Both the position numbers and the translations under genes were made by a program. DNA of 64,000 nt from Dolomedes plantarius. Lineage: Eukaryota; Arthropoda; Arachnida; Araneae; Dolomedidae. Below the pieces are notes generated by a model. It did no database searches and was not told where the DNA came from. It was given only the letters and a program-made list of their open reading frames with translations. Where the stretch lies: the NCBI GenBank assembly GCA_907164885.2, contig OU015498.1:87629642-87693641 (forward strand), written 5' to 3'. Shown here piece after piece: positions 48,894-61,259 of the stretch. The number at the start of each line of letters is the position of its first letter. Positions within the stretch are counted from its first letter, which is position 1.

Positions 48894-50352
48894 CACCCTT
48901 AGACCCCCCCCCAAAAAAAAAAATAAAATAAAATAAAATAAAAATCGACGCACCAAGAAGGGGTAATGCAAATTGGACACAAATTGCTATACATACAGGT
49001 TTCGACAGAAAATGCAAAATTTTAAAGTTTGGCGGCCAATGAATGAACATGTGACGTTGCAACACGTCTTAACTGCGCAATTGGCAGGACGAAGAAGAGG
49101 AATTTCGATTCCAGGTCATAAATTCTTTGCGACTTTCATTCCGTGTACTCAGGTAGACAGTAACTATGCTTCGCATACAGGTGCGCGAACAATATACGCA
49201 GATGTCAGCATTTGAGAGAGGACATGTAGTTGGGCTTAAAGAAGCCGGTTGGTCTAATCGGCGAATCGCTCGACATTTGGATAGGAGCGATGCCACTGTT
49301 AGACGATGTTGGCAGGAATGGGTGAACCATGGCCGAACACAGCGTCAAGAAAGAAGCGGTAGGCTTAGTGAAACGACAGAACGTGAGGACCAAGCAATCG
49401 TCAGAGCGGCACTCACAGCCCCAGATTCATCATTATCATCGGTCGTACGTGCAACTGGTGTTTCAGTGGCCGAAAGGACTATTCATCGGCGGCTGAGAGA
49501 AAGGGGGCTGAGCTCACGGAGCCCCTTGAGTCGACTGCCATTGACCTCTGTACAAGCGCGTCTGATGTGGTGTCGGGCACATTCGACCTGGAATGTTACT
49601 GACTGGAGTAGAATTGTCTTCAGTGATGAGTCCCGCTTCGAACTGAGCCCCGATGACCAGCGAATACGTGTCTGGAGACGCCCCGAACAGCGGTGGGATA
49701 CCAACCTTTCTGTCTCCCGCCATTCGAGCCGACAACCAGGTGTGATGGTCTGGGGTGCCATTTCATTTCATAGCAGGACCCCTTTGGTTGTCATCCACGG
49801 CACCCTTACAGCACAGCGGTGCGTCGATGCTGTTCTATGCCCCGTTGTGTTGCCCTTCATATCACGCCACCATGGTCTTACATTTGAGCAAATAATGCCG
49901 ACCCGCACACGGCGAGAGTTTCTACTTCTTGTCTTCGTGCTTGCCCTGCGCTACCTTGGCCAGCAAGGTCGCCGGATCTCTCCCCCACCCCCACTCCCAC
50001 TGGGCACGTTTGGAGCATTAGGGCAGGGACCTCCAACCAGCTCGGGATTTTGACGATCTAACGCGCCAATTGGACAGAATTTGGCACAATATCCGGCAGG
50101 AGGACATCCGCCATCTCTATCAATTAATCCAAGCTGAATAACTGCTTGCATAAGGGCCAGAGGTGGACCAACGCGTTATTGACTTTTTCACTTTGGGAAG
50201 CTCTTTCTCTTGAATAAATCACCCAATTTTTCTCAAATTGTAATGATTTGTTTTTCTGTACATGTACATCATATCTAATGACTTTCGGCTCATTCGGATA
50301 ACTCCGTCTTGTGCACCGTGTTTTTTTTTTTTTTTTTTTTGGTCTAACAGTG
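48894..50352 (+). mobile_element. Tc1/mariner element, copy E
   Basis: Ends CACCCTTAGACC and GGTCTAACAGTG are inverted, with TA on both sides (48892-48893 and 50353-50354). Subterminal 'CCAAGAAGGGGTAATGC' pairs imperfectly with the right end after an A/T-run. A fragment of a sister copy is at 24956-25058. Confidence 0.92.
49166..50053 (+). pseudogene. Tc1-type transposase (copy E), C-terminus frameshifted
   Basis: It begins MLRIQVREQYTQMSAFERGH. It has a paired-like helix-turn-helix (GLKEAGWSNRRIARHLDRSD, WQEW). A second DNA-binding domain reads SLSSVVRATGVSVAERTIHR. The catalytic domain has IVFSDESRFELSPDD (first Asp) and QPGVMVWGAISFHSRTPLVV. At LTFEQIMPTRTR the frame shifts: the expected QQDNARPH second-Asp block is altered. 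Later text (near 49960-50140) has the third-acidic region only in other frames. It is nearly full length and is the best preserved transposase here. It is inserted in the inner hAT transposase gene. Confidence 0.9.
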
Positions 50353-50739
50353 TATGTCAATATTTTAATTACATCAAAATAACGCGAATGTGGGGCATCA
50401 AGGGCCTGAACACGGGAAGACAATCGTGTTGGATAAACTCTTTTTAATGTTTTTGCTAAGTTGGTTTGATTCGTTTCCCAACGCCTAAGAGAACTGAAAA
50501 AAACGAAATTTTTTTCTAGCTGTTCATAAAATTGTCTGACTTCCTGTACATTAGTGATTCTGTCAGTTCACTGTTAGTTACCCGTATCTAACCAAGAGCA
50601 CTTAAAAAAAGTGTATTTTAATTTAATTAATCGCTAGTCTGGCTGTTAATTTTATTTCACGTATCCTGTGACACACGCTACCTGGAGTATTGAATACAAC
50701 TCTAAAGTCACAGGTAAAATAAGCTACACCCCTTAAAGA

Positions 50740-51180
50740 TTTTTTTAATATATCTTAAGGAGAGCATCTAGGACCTAAGAGCAACACCATACAAAATTTT
50801 AATTTTCTAGAAAACATGTACCAGAGATAGGTTTTTGTTGTTGTTGTTTTGGGGGGGATTAAGCTCCTTTTAACCCCTTAAATTTTGTATTTAAATTTTT
50901 TTTTTGTTTGTGCGCACCTAGGGTCTAAGAGAAACTATCATACAAAAATTCAGCTTTCTAGGTCTCATGGTTCTAGAGATACAGTGTGTGTGCGTGTGTT
51001 TTGAGGAGGAGGATTAGGTCCCATTTGGCCCCCATAAAATTCTAATTTATTAAAAAGATTTCTTAACGAGCACCTAGGACATAATAGCAACCATGTTCGC
51101 TCATTGCAAAATTTAAGCATCCTAAGACTTATGGTTCTAATTATTTGAGTTTCTTTTAACACTCATTTTGGATATTTTTT
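50740..51180. repeat. Foldback-type repeat units inside inner hAT
   Basis: About three units with 'CCTAGGGTCTAAGAGAAAC'-like and 'GGTTCTAGAGATACAGTGTG'-like blocks match the array at 25430-25990 and, inverted, 23040-24600. Confidence 0.75.
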
Positions 51181-52524
51181 GTGTATTTCTGTTTTGGTCA
51201 TTAGACTGCAATTTTAATTAGATCTAAAATTATTTATAATGTAAACTTAGTTCTTCCTCTGTCGATTTTTTAAAAATTACCCGTCATGCATGTTATAAAA
51301 ATACCACATTTGTATTTTTATAACTGCTGCTCCTGAAAATGTTTGCCGCCAACTTTCAGCTATAAACGCAACTGTTATGTAGTACCTATTATTATTTAAG
51401 TAGAAACATCAATTAACCATACTCATAAACAAATCACTTACTTTTAAAATTATACGTCGGTGAATCAACAACACGCTGTAGATAAGTAATTTAGTAAAAT
51501 AATAGTCATAAATGTACGAAGTCACTTAAACAGAACAATAAATTACAATCCACAGTCTCAGTAAGTTTTAGAATTGTATAACACATTCATTCAAGAATCA
51601 TCTTGAAATCTTACATTGCACAAAGTAAACAATGGGAATATGAAGCGCTAAATACTAAGCTTCCTTTAAAAAAATCCCCGAATATTTGCCTCTATTCTGC
51701 GCCACGATGTTAAGGCTGCTATGTAAAACAAAATCTGTGTTTGGACCCCTGCATGTTTTTTGACTCTTGTAGCGGGAGGAGTCAGTAAGTTGACCCTAGA
51801 GAATTCTACCCCCGCTCGTTAGAATGACATTTGAATGATTGTAATGACTCTCGCCCATGGGGGTGAAGATGCTCCAGCCATCTCCCTTTTCCTGATAAGA
51901 ACATTCAACTGGTAACGTTTGAGAACCTCTAGTGTCTAACAACGGGCAAAAATTCAAAGCGCGGTCTTGCCTAGTTTTATTTACTATAAATATATCTCAT
52001 TTACATTTGTATATTTTTTATAGAAAAAATTAATCTGACAAATTAATTAAAATAATTTTTTCAATTTAAATCTGACAAATCGAAATATTTATACAAAAGT
52101 TTTCACAAATGTTTAGTTTCACCTCTTTCAAATTTTTACGCCCACTCATGACTCGTGCGCCTGTAGCAGTTCGCTCAACTGCTCCACGGTAGCTACGCCC
52201 CTTGGACCGGCCCTTTTTAGCCAAGGTCGGACTCCGACCCTCACGGTGCTATTAAAACCTGGGCCGTACCACTCTGCCAATAGCCTTAATTGGACTTGAA
52301 CTGATAGATACTATCGGTCAAGGGGCATCAGAAACAACACTAATAATTTCTAAAGCTTTCTTTTCAAGTTCATCTTCAATGTTAGAATATTAAAAACAGA
52401 TCAATGGAGATTTTTAATGTATTGAACAATTTCTAAAATGCATTTGAAAACTGTTTCATAGAGACAATCATACATTATACCATCATGCCCCGATGCCTGA
52501 ACTACATCACTTAGTTTGAATCTG

Positions 52525-52745
52525 GGCTGTGGCGGACCTGGTGGTACAGCTCGCTGGTTTTCGGTGCTGAGGGTGCTCGGATCGAATCCCGGCGTCACGC
52601 CACGAAAACGCCTCCGTTTGTGTCGTCCCTTCATAGGGGGTAATGCTGCCGCCTATATGGTGCCACCATAATAAAATGGGACAGTAACTGCGGCGAATTA
52701 TAGGCGAATGTTTGAAAGACAAGTGGCCTCCGCTTTTACAGAAAG
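52525..52745 (+). mobile_element. SINE family A, best copy
   Basis: The tRNA-like head has CTGGTGGTACAGCTCGCTGG and GCTCGGATCGAATCCCGGCG (B-box). The body has 'GCCTATATGGTGCCACCATA' and 'GGCGAATGTTTGAAAGACAA'. It ends GTGGCCTCCGCTTTTAC. Copies lie at 19960-20108 and 39976-40285. Confidence 0.7.
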
Positions 52746-53229
52746 CAAAAAGTTTGAATCTTTTGCCATTATTAATTTTTTATTGTGGAAATTTTAAGAA
52801 GCACTGTGTTATGGAAGGACAAAATGCAAGTAATTAGATATGTCGAAATAAAATTGATTTAGTTAAAAACTGTTAAATTAGTATACGTATTTTACCATGC
52901 AAACCTGTCAGAAAACACACATAAAAACAGATGATTTCGAGTGAAAATGTCCCATTCCTATCTGATCTAAATATCTTACACCAAAAATATTTATAAGCTT
53001 TTTCTGTAACATAAAACTGAGAAACAGAAAAATGATGGTTTTTATTTATTTTTTATCAGCATTTTATAGTATAATGTTCATTTAGTGTTCAAATAGTGTA
53101 AATGCTCATTTAAATGACTCTTGGGAGTTTTGTATTCCCCTTGGAACAAAAAAGGCCTTTTAAGTTCAAATATATACATCAATCAAAGTTCAAATATATA
53201 TATCTTTAATTTATCAATAATTTTGTGAA

Positions 53230-53650
53230 AGTCTGTCTAAATTTTAATTTTATATTTCGAGCCTGATCGATCGTAAGCTGCGACTAGAGTCTGATAAAAG
53301 CTTCTGATCAGCCTCTGGCCAGGCCGCGAATTGAATTTTTGCCCGGTGTCGGACACTAGTAGATATTCTCATAAGGCGGCCACACACATCTGCACTGCAC
53401 AGTATTCAGGGGGGAAACGAGGGATTTATGGGGAGCACTCTGAAGCGATCCTCCCCTCAGTCGGTGTTTTCCACAGATCATCAAAGAGATTCGAGGGACC
53501 TTGGGGGGAGGACCGTGACTAATCGACCCCCAAATATGCGTCAAACAGGTTGTCGGGGGACTGCGTTACTGAAGAATTGTCTAGATGTGTGTGACTGCAG
53601 CATCAACACGTTACCAGTTTGAGTGTCTTATTCAGGAAATTGAGATGTCC
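53230..53650. other. GC-richer interspersed block, unassigned
   Basis: A block with 'CTCTGGCCAGGCCGCGAATT' and 'TTGGGGGGAGGACCGTGAC' lies in the outer hAT. The following part (53640-53770) matches 51750-51950 of the inner hAT in inverse orientation, so it is hAT interior. The block itself has no second copy I can see. Confidence 0.4.
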
Positions 53651-54339
53651 GAAGTATCTTCAAACCTATTGGCAAGAGTCAATACAATCCTTAACGGGCG
53701 GGGGTAGAATTCTCTACAGGTCAACTTACCGACTCCTCCCACTACAAGAAAAAAAAGATTGCAGGGTCCAGAACAGAGTTTTTTTTGGTTTTTTTTAATA
53801 CATAACAGCCTGAACATCGTTGCAGAATAGAGGCAAATATTCTTAGCAGTGTAAGAATTTCAAGATGATTCGTGAGTACTGTGTTTACACAATTTTTAAA
53901 AACTATTGGAGACAGTGGACTGTAATTTTATGTTCTGCTTGTGAGACTTCGTACAATTTAAGAACTATTACTAAATTACTTATCTACTCGTCAGCGTGTT
54001 GAAGGATTCACCGACGTATAATTTTAAAAGTAAGGATTTATTCTATAAATCTATGTTAGTCGATATTGCACACATTAAAAATAATAAGTACTACTAATAG
54101 TTACCTATTATAGCTGAAAGTTGGAAGCATTTCAGTTGGCGCGCAAGCATTTTCAGCAGCGCATGTTATAAAAATACAAAATATGTATGGTGGAAACCAC
54201 ATGAGATAATTTTTTTAAAAAAATCTGAAATGAAAAAAAGAAATTTTCGATTACTAAATAATTTAGATCTAATTAAAAATTGCGTGCCAATTACAACAAA
54301 AATACACAAAAAGTATTCAAAATTAGTGTTTTAAAGAAC

Positions 54340-54790
54340 AACTCAATCATTAGAACCATAAGTTCTTAGGATGCTTAAATTTTGCATGGAGGTTGCTATT
54401 ATGCCCTAGGTGCTCGTTAAGAAAATCTTTTTTTTAATAATTAGAATTTTTAATGGGGCTAATAGGGGGCCTAATCCTCTCCCCCCAAACACAAACAAAC
54501 CACACACACACACACACACACACTGTATCTCTAGAATTATGAGGACCTAGGAAGCTGGAGTTTTGTATGGTAGTTTTTCTTAGGCCCTAGAAGGGCACAA
54601 AAGAAATCTTATTTTTTTAAATACAAAATTTTGGGGGTTTAAGGGAGCTTAATCCCCCCCCCCAAAAAAACAACAACAACAACAACAACAACAACAAAAA
54701 CCTACCTCTGGTACATATTTTCTAGAAAGTTAAAATTCTGAATGAGGTTGCTCTTAGGCCCTAGATGCCCCCTAAGAAATATTTTTAAAA
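54340..54790. repeat. Foldback-type repeat units inside outer hAT
   Basis: Units with a (CA)n run, 'CACTGTATCTCTAGAATTAT' and 'GGACCTAGGAAGCTGGAG' are homologous to 50740-51180 in inverse orientation and to 23040-24600. Confidence 0.75.
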
Positions 54791-54837
54791 AATTCTACGG
54801 GAATTATTTTAAATATTTCTTTAGGGGGTTAGGGCAT

Positions 54838-54968
54838 GTCACAACACCGTCTTAGCTCTTTGGCTTCTATATCAATTGAAAGAAACAATAGCTTGTCAAC
54901 TTGATCTAGAGAAAGTGATTGACCGATTTGCAAACGAGGGAAAGCGAGAAAACAACAATTTTGAAGTT
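54838..54968 (+). pseudogene. hAT transposase C-terminal relic (outer element)
   Basis: In the + strand, 'SQHRLSSLASISIER' and RKQQF-stop correspond to the last about 45 residues of the inner element's transposase. One frameshift lies between them. The rest of the gene is lost from the outer element. Confidence 0.8.
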
Positions 54969-55284
54969 TTTTTAGGTAGAAACTGGACCATGCATAAGTA
55001 CATTTTGTCAATATAGTTTATAAAATATGTAGTTAATATAAGTAGACACTCCGTACTTAAAGAATTATAATTTGTTTTATTATTATATTTATATTTATTA
55101 AATTGAATTTCTTATTGTTGAAATGTCTTGAATTTCAAATAAACTATTATCAAGTAAGATTTTAAATCGAAATAAGAGTATATAGAAAACAAATTTCACC
55201 AGAACTCTTCCGAGAAAAAAATGGGGCGCACCGATTTCATTTGCTCCAGGGCGCTAAATATGTAGCTACGCCACTGTTTTGCAC

Positions 55285-55641
55285 CCCACTTTTTATTTCT
55301 CTTGCTAATTCGTAATCAGATTTCGAAACTAAACTGTGCTTTCCCGATTTCTTGCTTTTATCTAATTCTTCACCGACGTTTTCATTTTTTCGAAAAGTTT
55401 CAGTTGAAAATTCTTTTTTTATAGTAGCTGCTAAATTGGCACTCTGATTGCTATTGATGTTAATGCACTTTGACAACGATTTATTTATCACGCCTGATTC
55501 TGTAGATGCAAATCTGCTTCTAAGATAATATTGCCTGGAATCGAACGAATTTTCCATAACAGAAGCAGTTTTGGACCCTTCCACACATGATGACGATCTG
55601 TGCTTGATGTGTTTTCCATCTGATGCATATTCGTTCATCAT
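55285..55641 (-). pseudogene. Unrecognised reading frame, 5' half (split by hAT)
   Basis: It opens MMNEYASDGKHIKHRSSSCV and continues MENSFDSRQYYLRSRFASTE, SLSKCININSNQSANL and KSDYELAREIKSG up to the hAT target. The in-frame stop upstream (TAA) is about 30 nt before the first Met. Two AG acceptor-like sites lie between (TTTTCAAG and ATCCTCAG), so it may be an internal exon with a different true start. Basic and Ser-rich, no family recognised. After removal of the transposon and one target copy, the frame runs directly into 44945-44459 without a break. Confidence 0.6.
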
Positions 55642-55865
55642 CGTTATAACTGAGGATTTCTTGAAAATTTATATTTTCAGTGATCTACAACCTTTATCTC
55701 ATCTACATTTAATTCGTTATTTTATATTTATTAATAATTATACTGTGAGTTACTTCGGTACCTAGGGATGGTTTTTATACGCGGCATTTACAGGAGAAAC
55801 TATGATGCGATTCCTGTTAATGGATGATTCTGTAACGCATATCTTTTATTGCTCATTATTTAAAT

Positions 55866-57304
55866 ACAGTGGACGCTCGTTAATTCGAACTCAAAGGTTG
55901 TCGGAAAAAAGTTCGAATTATCCGAAGCTCGAATTATCCGATGTTAAGAGAAAATATATAATTTTAAAAGTGTATCACTGAAGAAGAAAAAATCTCCTAG
56001 TATGTATAACCCCAGAAAATATATTATACTATGTTATCAAAAATTAAACATATTAAAAAGCAATACAAACTTACCTTAATCATAAAATGAAGCAGAAGAT
56101 ATGCAGTAGAAAGTAAACTTTAATTAAAAATATGAATTACACTTTGGGGAAAAACTGTAAAATGGATGTTTGGTTTGTTTATGATGCCTACATTGTTCAG
56201 CCGGCTTCTCGATTTGAAGTAACATTTCAATTCGTTTTCAGAGAAAGGTTACATCTGAATAAATGCTTTCAGAGTTTTAATAGAGTCCATTAAGGCCGCA
56301 TTAAAAATATCTTTCGGCAGGTAAGTAGAGAAAAGCCCTGGCAGTTTCCTGCCGAAATTAGTGCACACGTCTTCGTTTACATCAGAGCTTTGCCCACATA
56401 CAGTTTGATAAGAAATATTGTGCCTTGACTTAATCGAGAGAGCCATCCATCACTGCATTTAAAATCTTCAATACCCATTCGACTTGCCAATTCATCAGCC
56501 TTCGTCAGCACTAGGGGTCCATTTAGCGAAAAATTTCGAGATCGAACATCCTGGAACCATAGCAGTAGAGCTTTTTCTAGATCTTCTTGGGACGCATTTC
56601 TCATGCGTTTCCTTCCTCTAGCAAATTTTGATTTTCCAATGAATCTAAAATTGACTCCTTGTTTTTCAAATAAGTTGACACGGTATTTTTTTTAATTCCC
56701 TAGTCAGCTGCTACTTGTTTTACATTCGCCATTCTCTACTTTCTTTAAAATTTCTACCTTTGTCTCCAATTTAGGGTTTTGTACTTCCATGTGTAGACAT
56801 CCCGAATTTTACACGTTCACACCACACACTGAGGAAGAAAAACTAGATCACATTAACTTGTCTGCAGTGCAGGTATAATTGACGCAGCTTCCTAGAATCT
56901 GTAGTAAAGACTGATTTTTCTGAAATTCTAAGAAAATCGATACAAATAACGGAAAATCGCTTTGTCCGTTAAGCACTGATAAGAAGGACACTAGCCATTA
57001 ACGTTTAGCGGAAATGCAATAGTCTAGGAATGCAGGCATGTGCCTCTTTACACAGAAAAGAAATACAGATGATCTTGACACACAAAATATAAATACAGCA
57101 TGTATTTTCTCCATTAAAACGAGGAAAAAGAAATTTTTTTGTCAAATTTTTAGTTCCGAAATTTAGTTCCAAATTTTTAGTACCGAAGTGATAAAAAATT
57201 TAGTTCGAATTAATGAGATATTTTAACATTAATTCCAATACACGTTTTTTGGGGCCTTTGGATTAGTTCGAATTAACCGAGTTCGAATTAAAGAGCGTCC
57301 ACTG
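55866..57304 (-). mobile_element. pogo/Tigger-type element, copy 2 (internally deleted)
   Basis: CAGTGGACGCTCGTTAATTC is at the left and AAGAGCGTCCACTG at the right, with TA flanks. It is the near twin of 33555-35000 in the opposite orientation, 1439 bp long. Confidence 0.93.
56249..56780 (-). pseudogene. pogo/jerky-like protein (copy 2), DDE domain deleted
   Basis: It has the same N-terminal helix-turn-helix region, the same in-frame TAG in GACTAGGGAATT, and the same jump from PKDIFNA to ALMDSIKTLKAF. A frameshift near residue WLSR splits the reading frame into 56604-56377 and 56446-56249. The conserved blocks ASQEDLEKALLLWFQD and KADELASRMGIEDF identify the DNA-binding domain. Confidence 0.85.
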
Positions 57305-57549
57305 TATTAATACAAAGTTTGAAATTCAAGTTTTTTATTTGTTTGTTTTTGTATCTGGTGTTATTAATTATAAACGCAAAATAGGTTCCGTCCCATGGAA
57401 GTTGTAAAAGATTATTCTTTACCAAATATATACCATCACCTAACAATACAATTTGACATTCCAATTTTTTAGTTTTTCGTTTTGAAACGTCATAACTGTA
57501 GTAAACATTCTCTTTCACCTGTACAAATCAACCCTAATTATTTTATTAA

Positions 57550-58143
57550 ATCCTCAGCGGGGCGCGCCCGTGTACAGAGTGCAACATTTTCGTAATTTTT
57601 ATGCGTTTTGTTTTACAAGTAAGGTTTGAATATTGCTAAGCAGTTTCTATTCGTAGTACACCCTTGCTAATGCAAAGGTCTGATTTTCTGACCACATTGT
57701 ATTCCTTTCCATTTATTGTTAGTCGTGATTTAACCGTGGTAAACCAGAGATTATACTGGATGCAATACGACTAAATTATGAGTTGATGTAGCACATCAAA
57801 TGTGCAGCTATTACACGGAATTCCGCATACCACGAAGATGGACGATCTCATTGTTTTTTAGGTTTTTGGACATAATAGGAATCGATTCGAAAGTTGTCCT
57901 TAGATGCATTAAACCAAACAGTTTTGAAATAAGATTATTGTATCTGCATTCTTTGGCCTTTAATTATAAACTATCTCAATATTATTTACATTTTTAACTT
58001 CTCATAAACGCAGAATTATTATTTTCAATTTGAAACAAAAAAAGTTTATTATAAAAGGAATAATCAAGGTTGAAAGAGTCGTTGCATTTGTGGCAACGCG
58101 CGCCTGCTGGTGTTCCAAAAAATTGACCGCGCCCGCTGAAAGG
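57550..58143. mobile_element. piggyBac-type MITE, copy 2
   Basis: TTAA at 57546-57549 and 58144-58147 flank ends ATCCTCAGCGGGGCGCGC and GCGCCCGCTGAAAGG. The interior matches 18902-19490 ('TTTAACCGTGGTAAACCA', 'CTGCTGGTGTTCCAAAA'). Confidence 0.9.
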
Positions 58144-58147
58144 TTAA

Positions 58148-59293
58148 CGTAGGATTACGTTCCTCATTAACGGTCCTGCAGAGAGAAAAAATTGTCCGGC
58201 GTCGCGAGTTGTAATTTTGGCAGCGCGCCGAACCAAGTACACAGTTAAACAGAAAAGTACCAAAATGCGTCAAAAAATAAATAAATAATAAACAAAATAA
58301 AAAAGGTATGTAACTATAAGTAATCCTACGGTATAATCCGCGGTAGTTTCGTTAGAAGAGACTAACTGAAATATACATATATATATTTTTTTTGTTCCAC
58401 AGGCGTGATGTGTGTTATCTCATAGTGGATGGACTCTGATAGTCGGAATTTTAAGCTAAAGTATATCACAGCCTTTGGAGAGTTGAGCTTTCCAGGTGCC
58501 CAGAGAGAGAAACAAATATTTTAAATGGCCTACTAACTGGCCAACTGCGGTTTTTCCCCCGCGTGGCATCACTTATCCCAGAGTGGTTTCTGGTTGTGAG
58601 AAATTTTCAGTTCAAGAAATACGTCCCTGAGGTTGTCTCCCACAAACTCCTGAAAACATTCTAACACCTACCGCAATCAATTCTTATGAACTTGTTAGAT
58701 TAAGTACTCTGTAGGCAAAAACAAGCATCCACCTCATAAATTGTGATTTATTCCAAATCGAAAATGTTACTAGAAGCCATTTATTTTGTTCTGACCTACG
58801 ATACTAGAACTATGATTGTTATTTAGCATCGACGATAGTTGAGTTCTTTATTTACATTAATTTACACATTTTAGAGGAGAACTATAGAACATTAACTACA
58901 TCGAGTCGACTCTTCTGAAACTAAAACATTACATTACCGCTCTTTCAGAAGTTCCCAAAACCTCTGCCCAAAACACTGTCGTTGCCATGATAACGTGGAG
59001 CGCCCCCCCCCCCCCCAAAAAAAAAAAACCCGCGTACGTCACATAAATATTTCTTACGTGGATCACGAACTTTTGCTAATTAACGATTTTTGTTTATTAA
59101 AATTTGTAAGTATATTTTAGTGAAATTTAAAAATCTTAGAATAGTTCTTACACTCCTTTATCAATTCAATGAATACAGCTTATTTACAAAGACGATAATA
59201 TTTAATATCTTGATTTTCTAACTATCCACCACCTCCATATATAAGGTTTTCATTTATGTATGAGTTACACTTTGAGATTAAGAGATCCATCTA
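58148..59293. other. Gene-free stretch
   Basis: No gene recognised. It contains a C-run/A-run near 59005-59028. Confidence 0.5.
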
Positions 59294-61259
59294 CACTGCT
59301 GGCCATTAAAATTGCAACACCACGAAGGAGGGATGATACAAACGACTAATTCGCATGTAAGGAAGAAGATGCTAGGTTTGCAAATGATTAGCATTAAGTG
59401 CAATAGAACGACGCAGGAGGGAGAAACGGCGTCTCAACTCTCTATAACAGGGACGTTACGCAGCGGATTTCTGATTCGGAAATAGCATTTGAATGTTGGT
59501 TGTTTATGAGAAGATTGTTTTATGCCCCGTATAAAAAGGAGAAACAGCTACCAGCACGTGTCGAAATTCGATAACGGCAGGATCGTGACCTATCGAGAAT
59601 GCGGTTTAAAATTCTGCGATATTGCTACTCTCATTGGTCGGAATCCAACGACTGTCATGCGAATATGGAATCGATGAGTTCAGGAGGGTCATACTTGTTG
59701 GGATACTCACCACACTTTGTCTTCCCAATTTGGAAGTTTTCTCGTACAGCGAGTGACGTGCATGCTTCGGGTATGACGTGATGAAACTGTTTCTTTGTGA
59801 TCGCAAGTTGCGATGTTCGGACGTCATTCCTGAACGCTGGTTGCGATGTTTTAATTTAACATTCTTTTTCCAGTGTTTATATGTTTTATAATATTTGTTT
59901 TGTATGTAGTAATTTGTTATTTATAAGTGAAGTATTACTTTTCGTAACAATTATTTGATGTTATTTGGCATAAAGTTTCCTGAATATGCAAATCGGCCAG
60001 AGTACCCACGTGGTTTGTATTATATAACGTGCTGGCTTTACTTAGCTCTCGCCGAGGTCAGTCGGAAGCATTGATATAGACCGAATGCTATCGCCAACGC
60101 TAAATGTTAGCCTCGAGTTTACTTTGTGTTGAAAAATAAACCAACGTTTCCTGTTTTTTAAACGACGACTTCTTTTACTTATTCCTGCTTCAGCTCACTG
60201 CTACATTCTACTATATATATATTTACCATATGTTTTCTATGGCTTTTAATCAAGTTCAACATACTGAACGCCATGCAGGATCTCAACGGCCTCCCGCCAC
60301 TAACGCCCGAGAGGACAGACATGGTGTCAGGTCGGTCTTAGGATCGTACAGCCACATCACGGATCTCGAATCAGGAAATGGGCTTGTTTGCAGCAAAGCA
60401 TCCGCCCGGACGTGCGACGACGTCTGGAGCAGCACGGACTGTCTGCACGGCACCATTATTACGGCTTTCCTTGACACTGCAGCATAGAGACGCCCGGCTA
60501 CATGATGCGCCTAACGTCAAAACTGGATACAGGAGTGGCACCGCGGCGTCTTTTTTAGACAGGTCCCCGGTTCTGCGTGTGCAGCATCATGATGGACGTA
60601 TCCGTGTCTGGAGTGCACCGAGGAGAACGCACGTGTCCTGCTTTGCATTCGATATGCGTCATAAGGGCCGTGCAATGGTGTGGTGGTATGGGCAGCCATT
60701 GGGTAAACGACACGAACACCTCTTGTTCGCGTTATCGGTAATCTGAACAGCCAGCGTTACATTTCTCAGATCTTAAGGCCGGTGTTGTGCCCCATCTTCG
60801 GGTCTCGGAGACGTCATCTTCAACAAGATAACGCAAGACCGCATGTTGCCCGTCGTGTCCTGACCTACCTCGACACATAGGGGTGTTCGACTGTTTCCCT
60901 GGCCAGCACGTTCTCCAGATCTCTCACCCATTGAAACATCTGGTCATAGGTTTTTGAGAGACTGGGTCCCACCGGTCTCCAGCCACCACGATTGATGAAC
61001 GCGTGGCATAGACTTGAAACAGCATGGAGATGACTTGCCCGTATCCATCATCCAAGCCCAGTTCGACTCGATGCCTAACCGGGGTTAAAGCCGTTTTAGT
61101 TGCTAGAGACGGCAGTTGTGTGTACTAATTCGGGCCCTGTATACCCCCAATTGCCTATAAATTTAAATTATGTTTTCTTCCTACTGTGCTGTATACGTAC
61201 AATAAGTAGTTTGTTATTTACTTTCCTTCCTGGTGGTTACAATTTTAATAGCCAGCACG
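59294..61259 (+). mobile_element. Tc1/mariner element, copy B, with a solo LTR inside
   Basis: The left end is CACTGCTGGCCATTAAAATT and the right end reads AATTTTAATAGCCAGCACG, flanked by TA on both sides. It is homologous to 6801-8179. Transposase relics are on the + strand: DRSPVLRVQHHDGRIRVW near 60560 and QQDNARPHVA-like sequence near 60815-60850 in another frame. All are frameshifted. Confidence 0.9.
59696..60261 (+). mobile_element. Solo LTR (566 bp) of an LTR retrotransposon
   Basis: It begins TGTTGGGATACTC and ends AAGTTCAACA (TG...CA). It is flanked by the 4-bp duplication TACT (59692-59695 and 60262-60265). The sister Tc1 at 6801-8179 has the unoccupied site with one TACT. TATATAA at 60021-60027 and AATAAA at 60135-60140 fit an LTR promoter and polyadenylation signal. 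No internal retroelement sequence is present. Confidence 0.9.

Larger units (their letters stand above)
47985..50550 (-). pseudogene. hAT transposase (ZMYM1-like), interrupted by Tc1
   Basis: Reading leftwards, about 50550-50355 encodes QFYEQLEKNF and a WETNQTNLAKTLKRVYPTRL segment typical of the hAT insertion domain start. The Tc1 at 48894-50352 follows. The gene resumes at 48893 with YDEQRVAKNLIYYF. It continues through VQNKILEPINSVSKMLQGTH and EPCFIPKRLRRVKKLFDE. Near 48150-47985 comes the C-terminal dimerisation block TSERSFSKLKLIKTYLRSNI and SQHRLNPLATISIERTIAC, ending RKQQF-stop. At least two frameshifts are present and the N-terminal third is missing. Family assignment to ZMYM1/TTF-type hAT proteins is from recalled motifs. 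Confidence 0.87.
47675..52203 (-). mobile_element. hAT transposon (ZMYM1-like), inner element, inverted
   Basis: The left end is CAGTGGCGTAGCTACATATT and the right end reads CCACGGTAGCTACGCCCCTT. The 8-bp duplication GGACCGGC flanks it exactly (47667-47674 and 52204-52211). Its two termini match those of the outer hAT in reverse order, so it lies in the opposite orientation. A Tc1 is inserted in its transposase gene. Confidence 0.92.

Noticed and set aside
49483..49761. - strand frames opposite the Tc1 transposase
   Set aside because: Shadows of a clear transposase on the + strand.
52525..52600. Genuine tRNA gene
   Set aside because: A- and B-box-like sequences exist but the acceptor stem does not pair and the downstream body is shared with other SINE copies.
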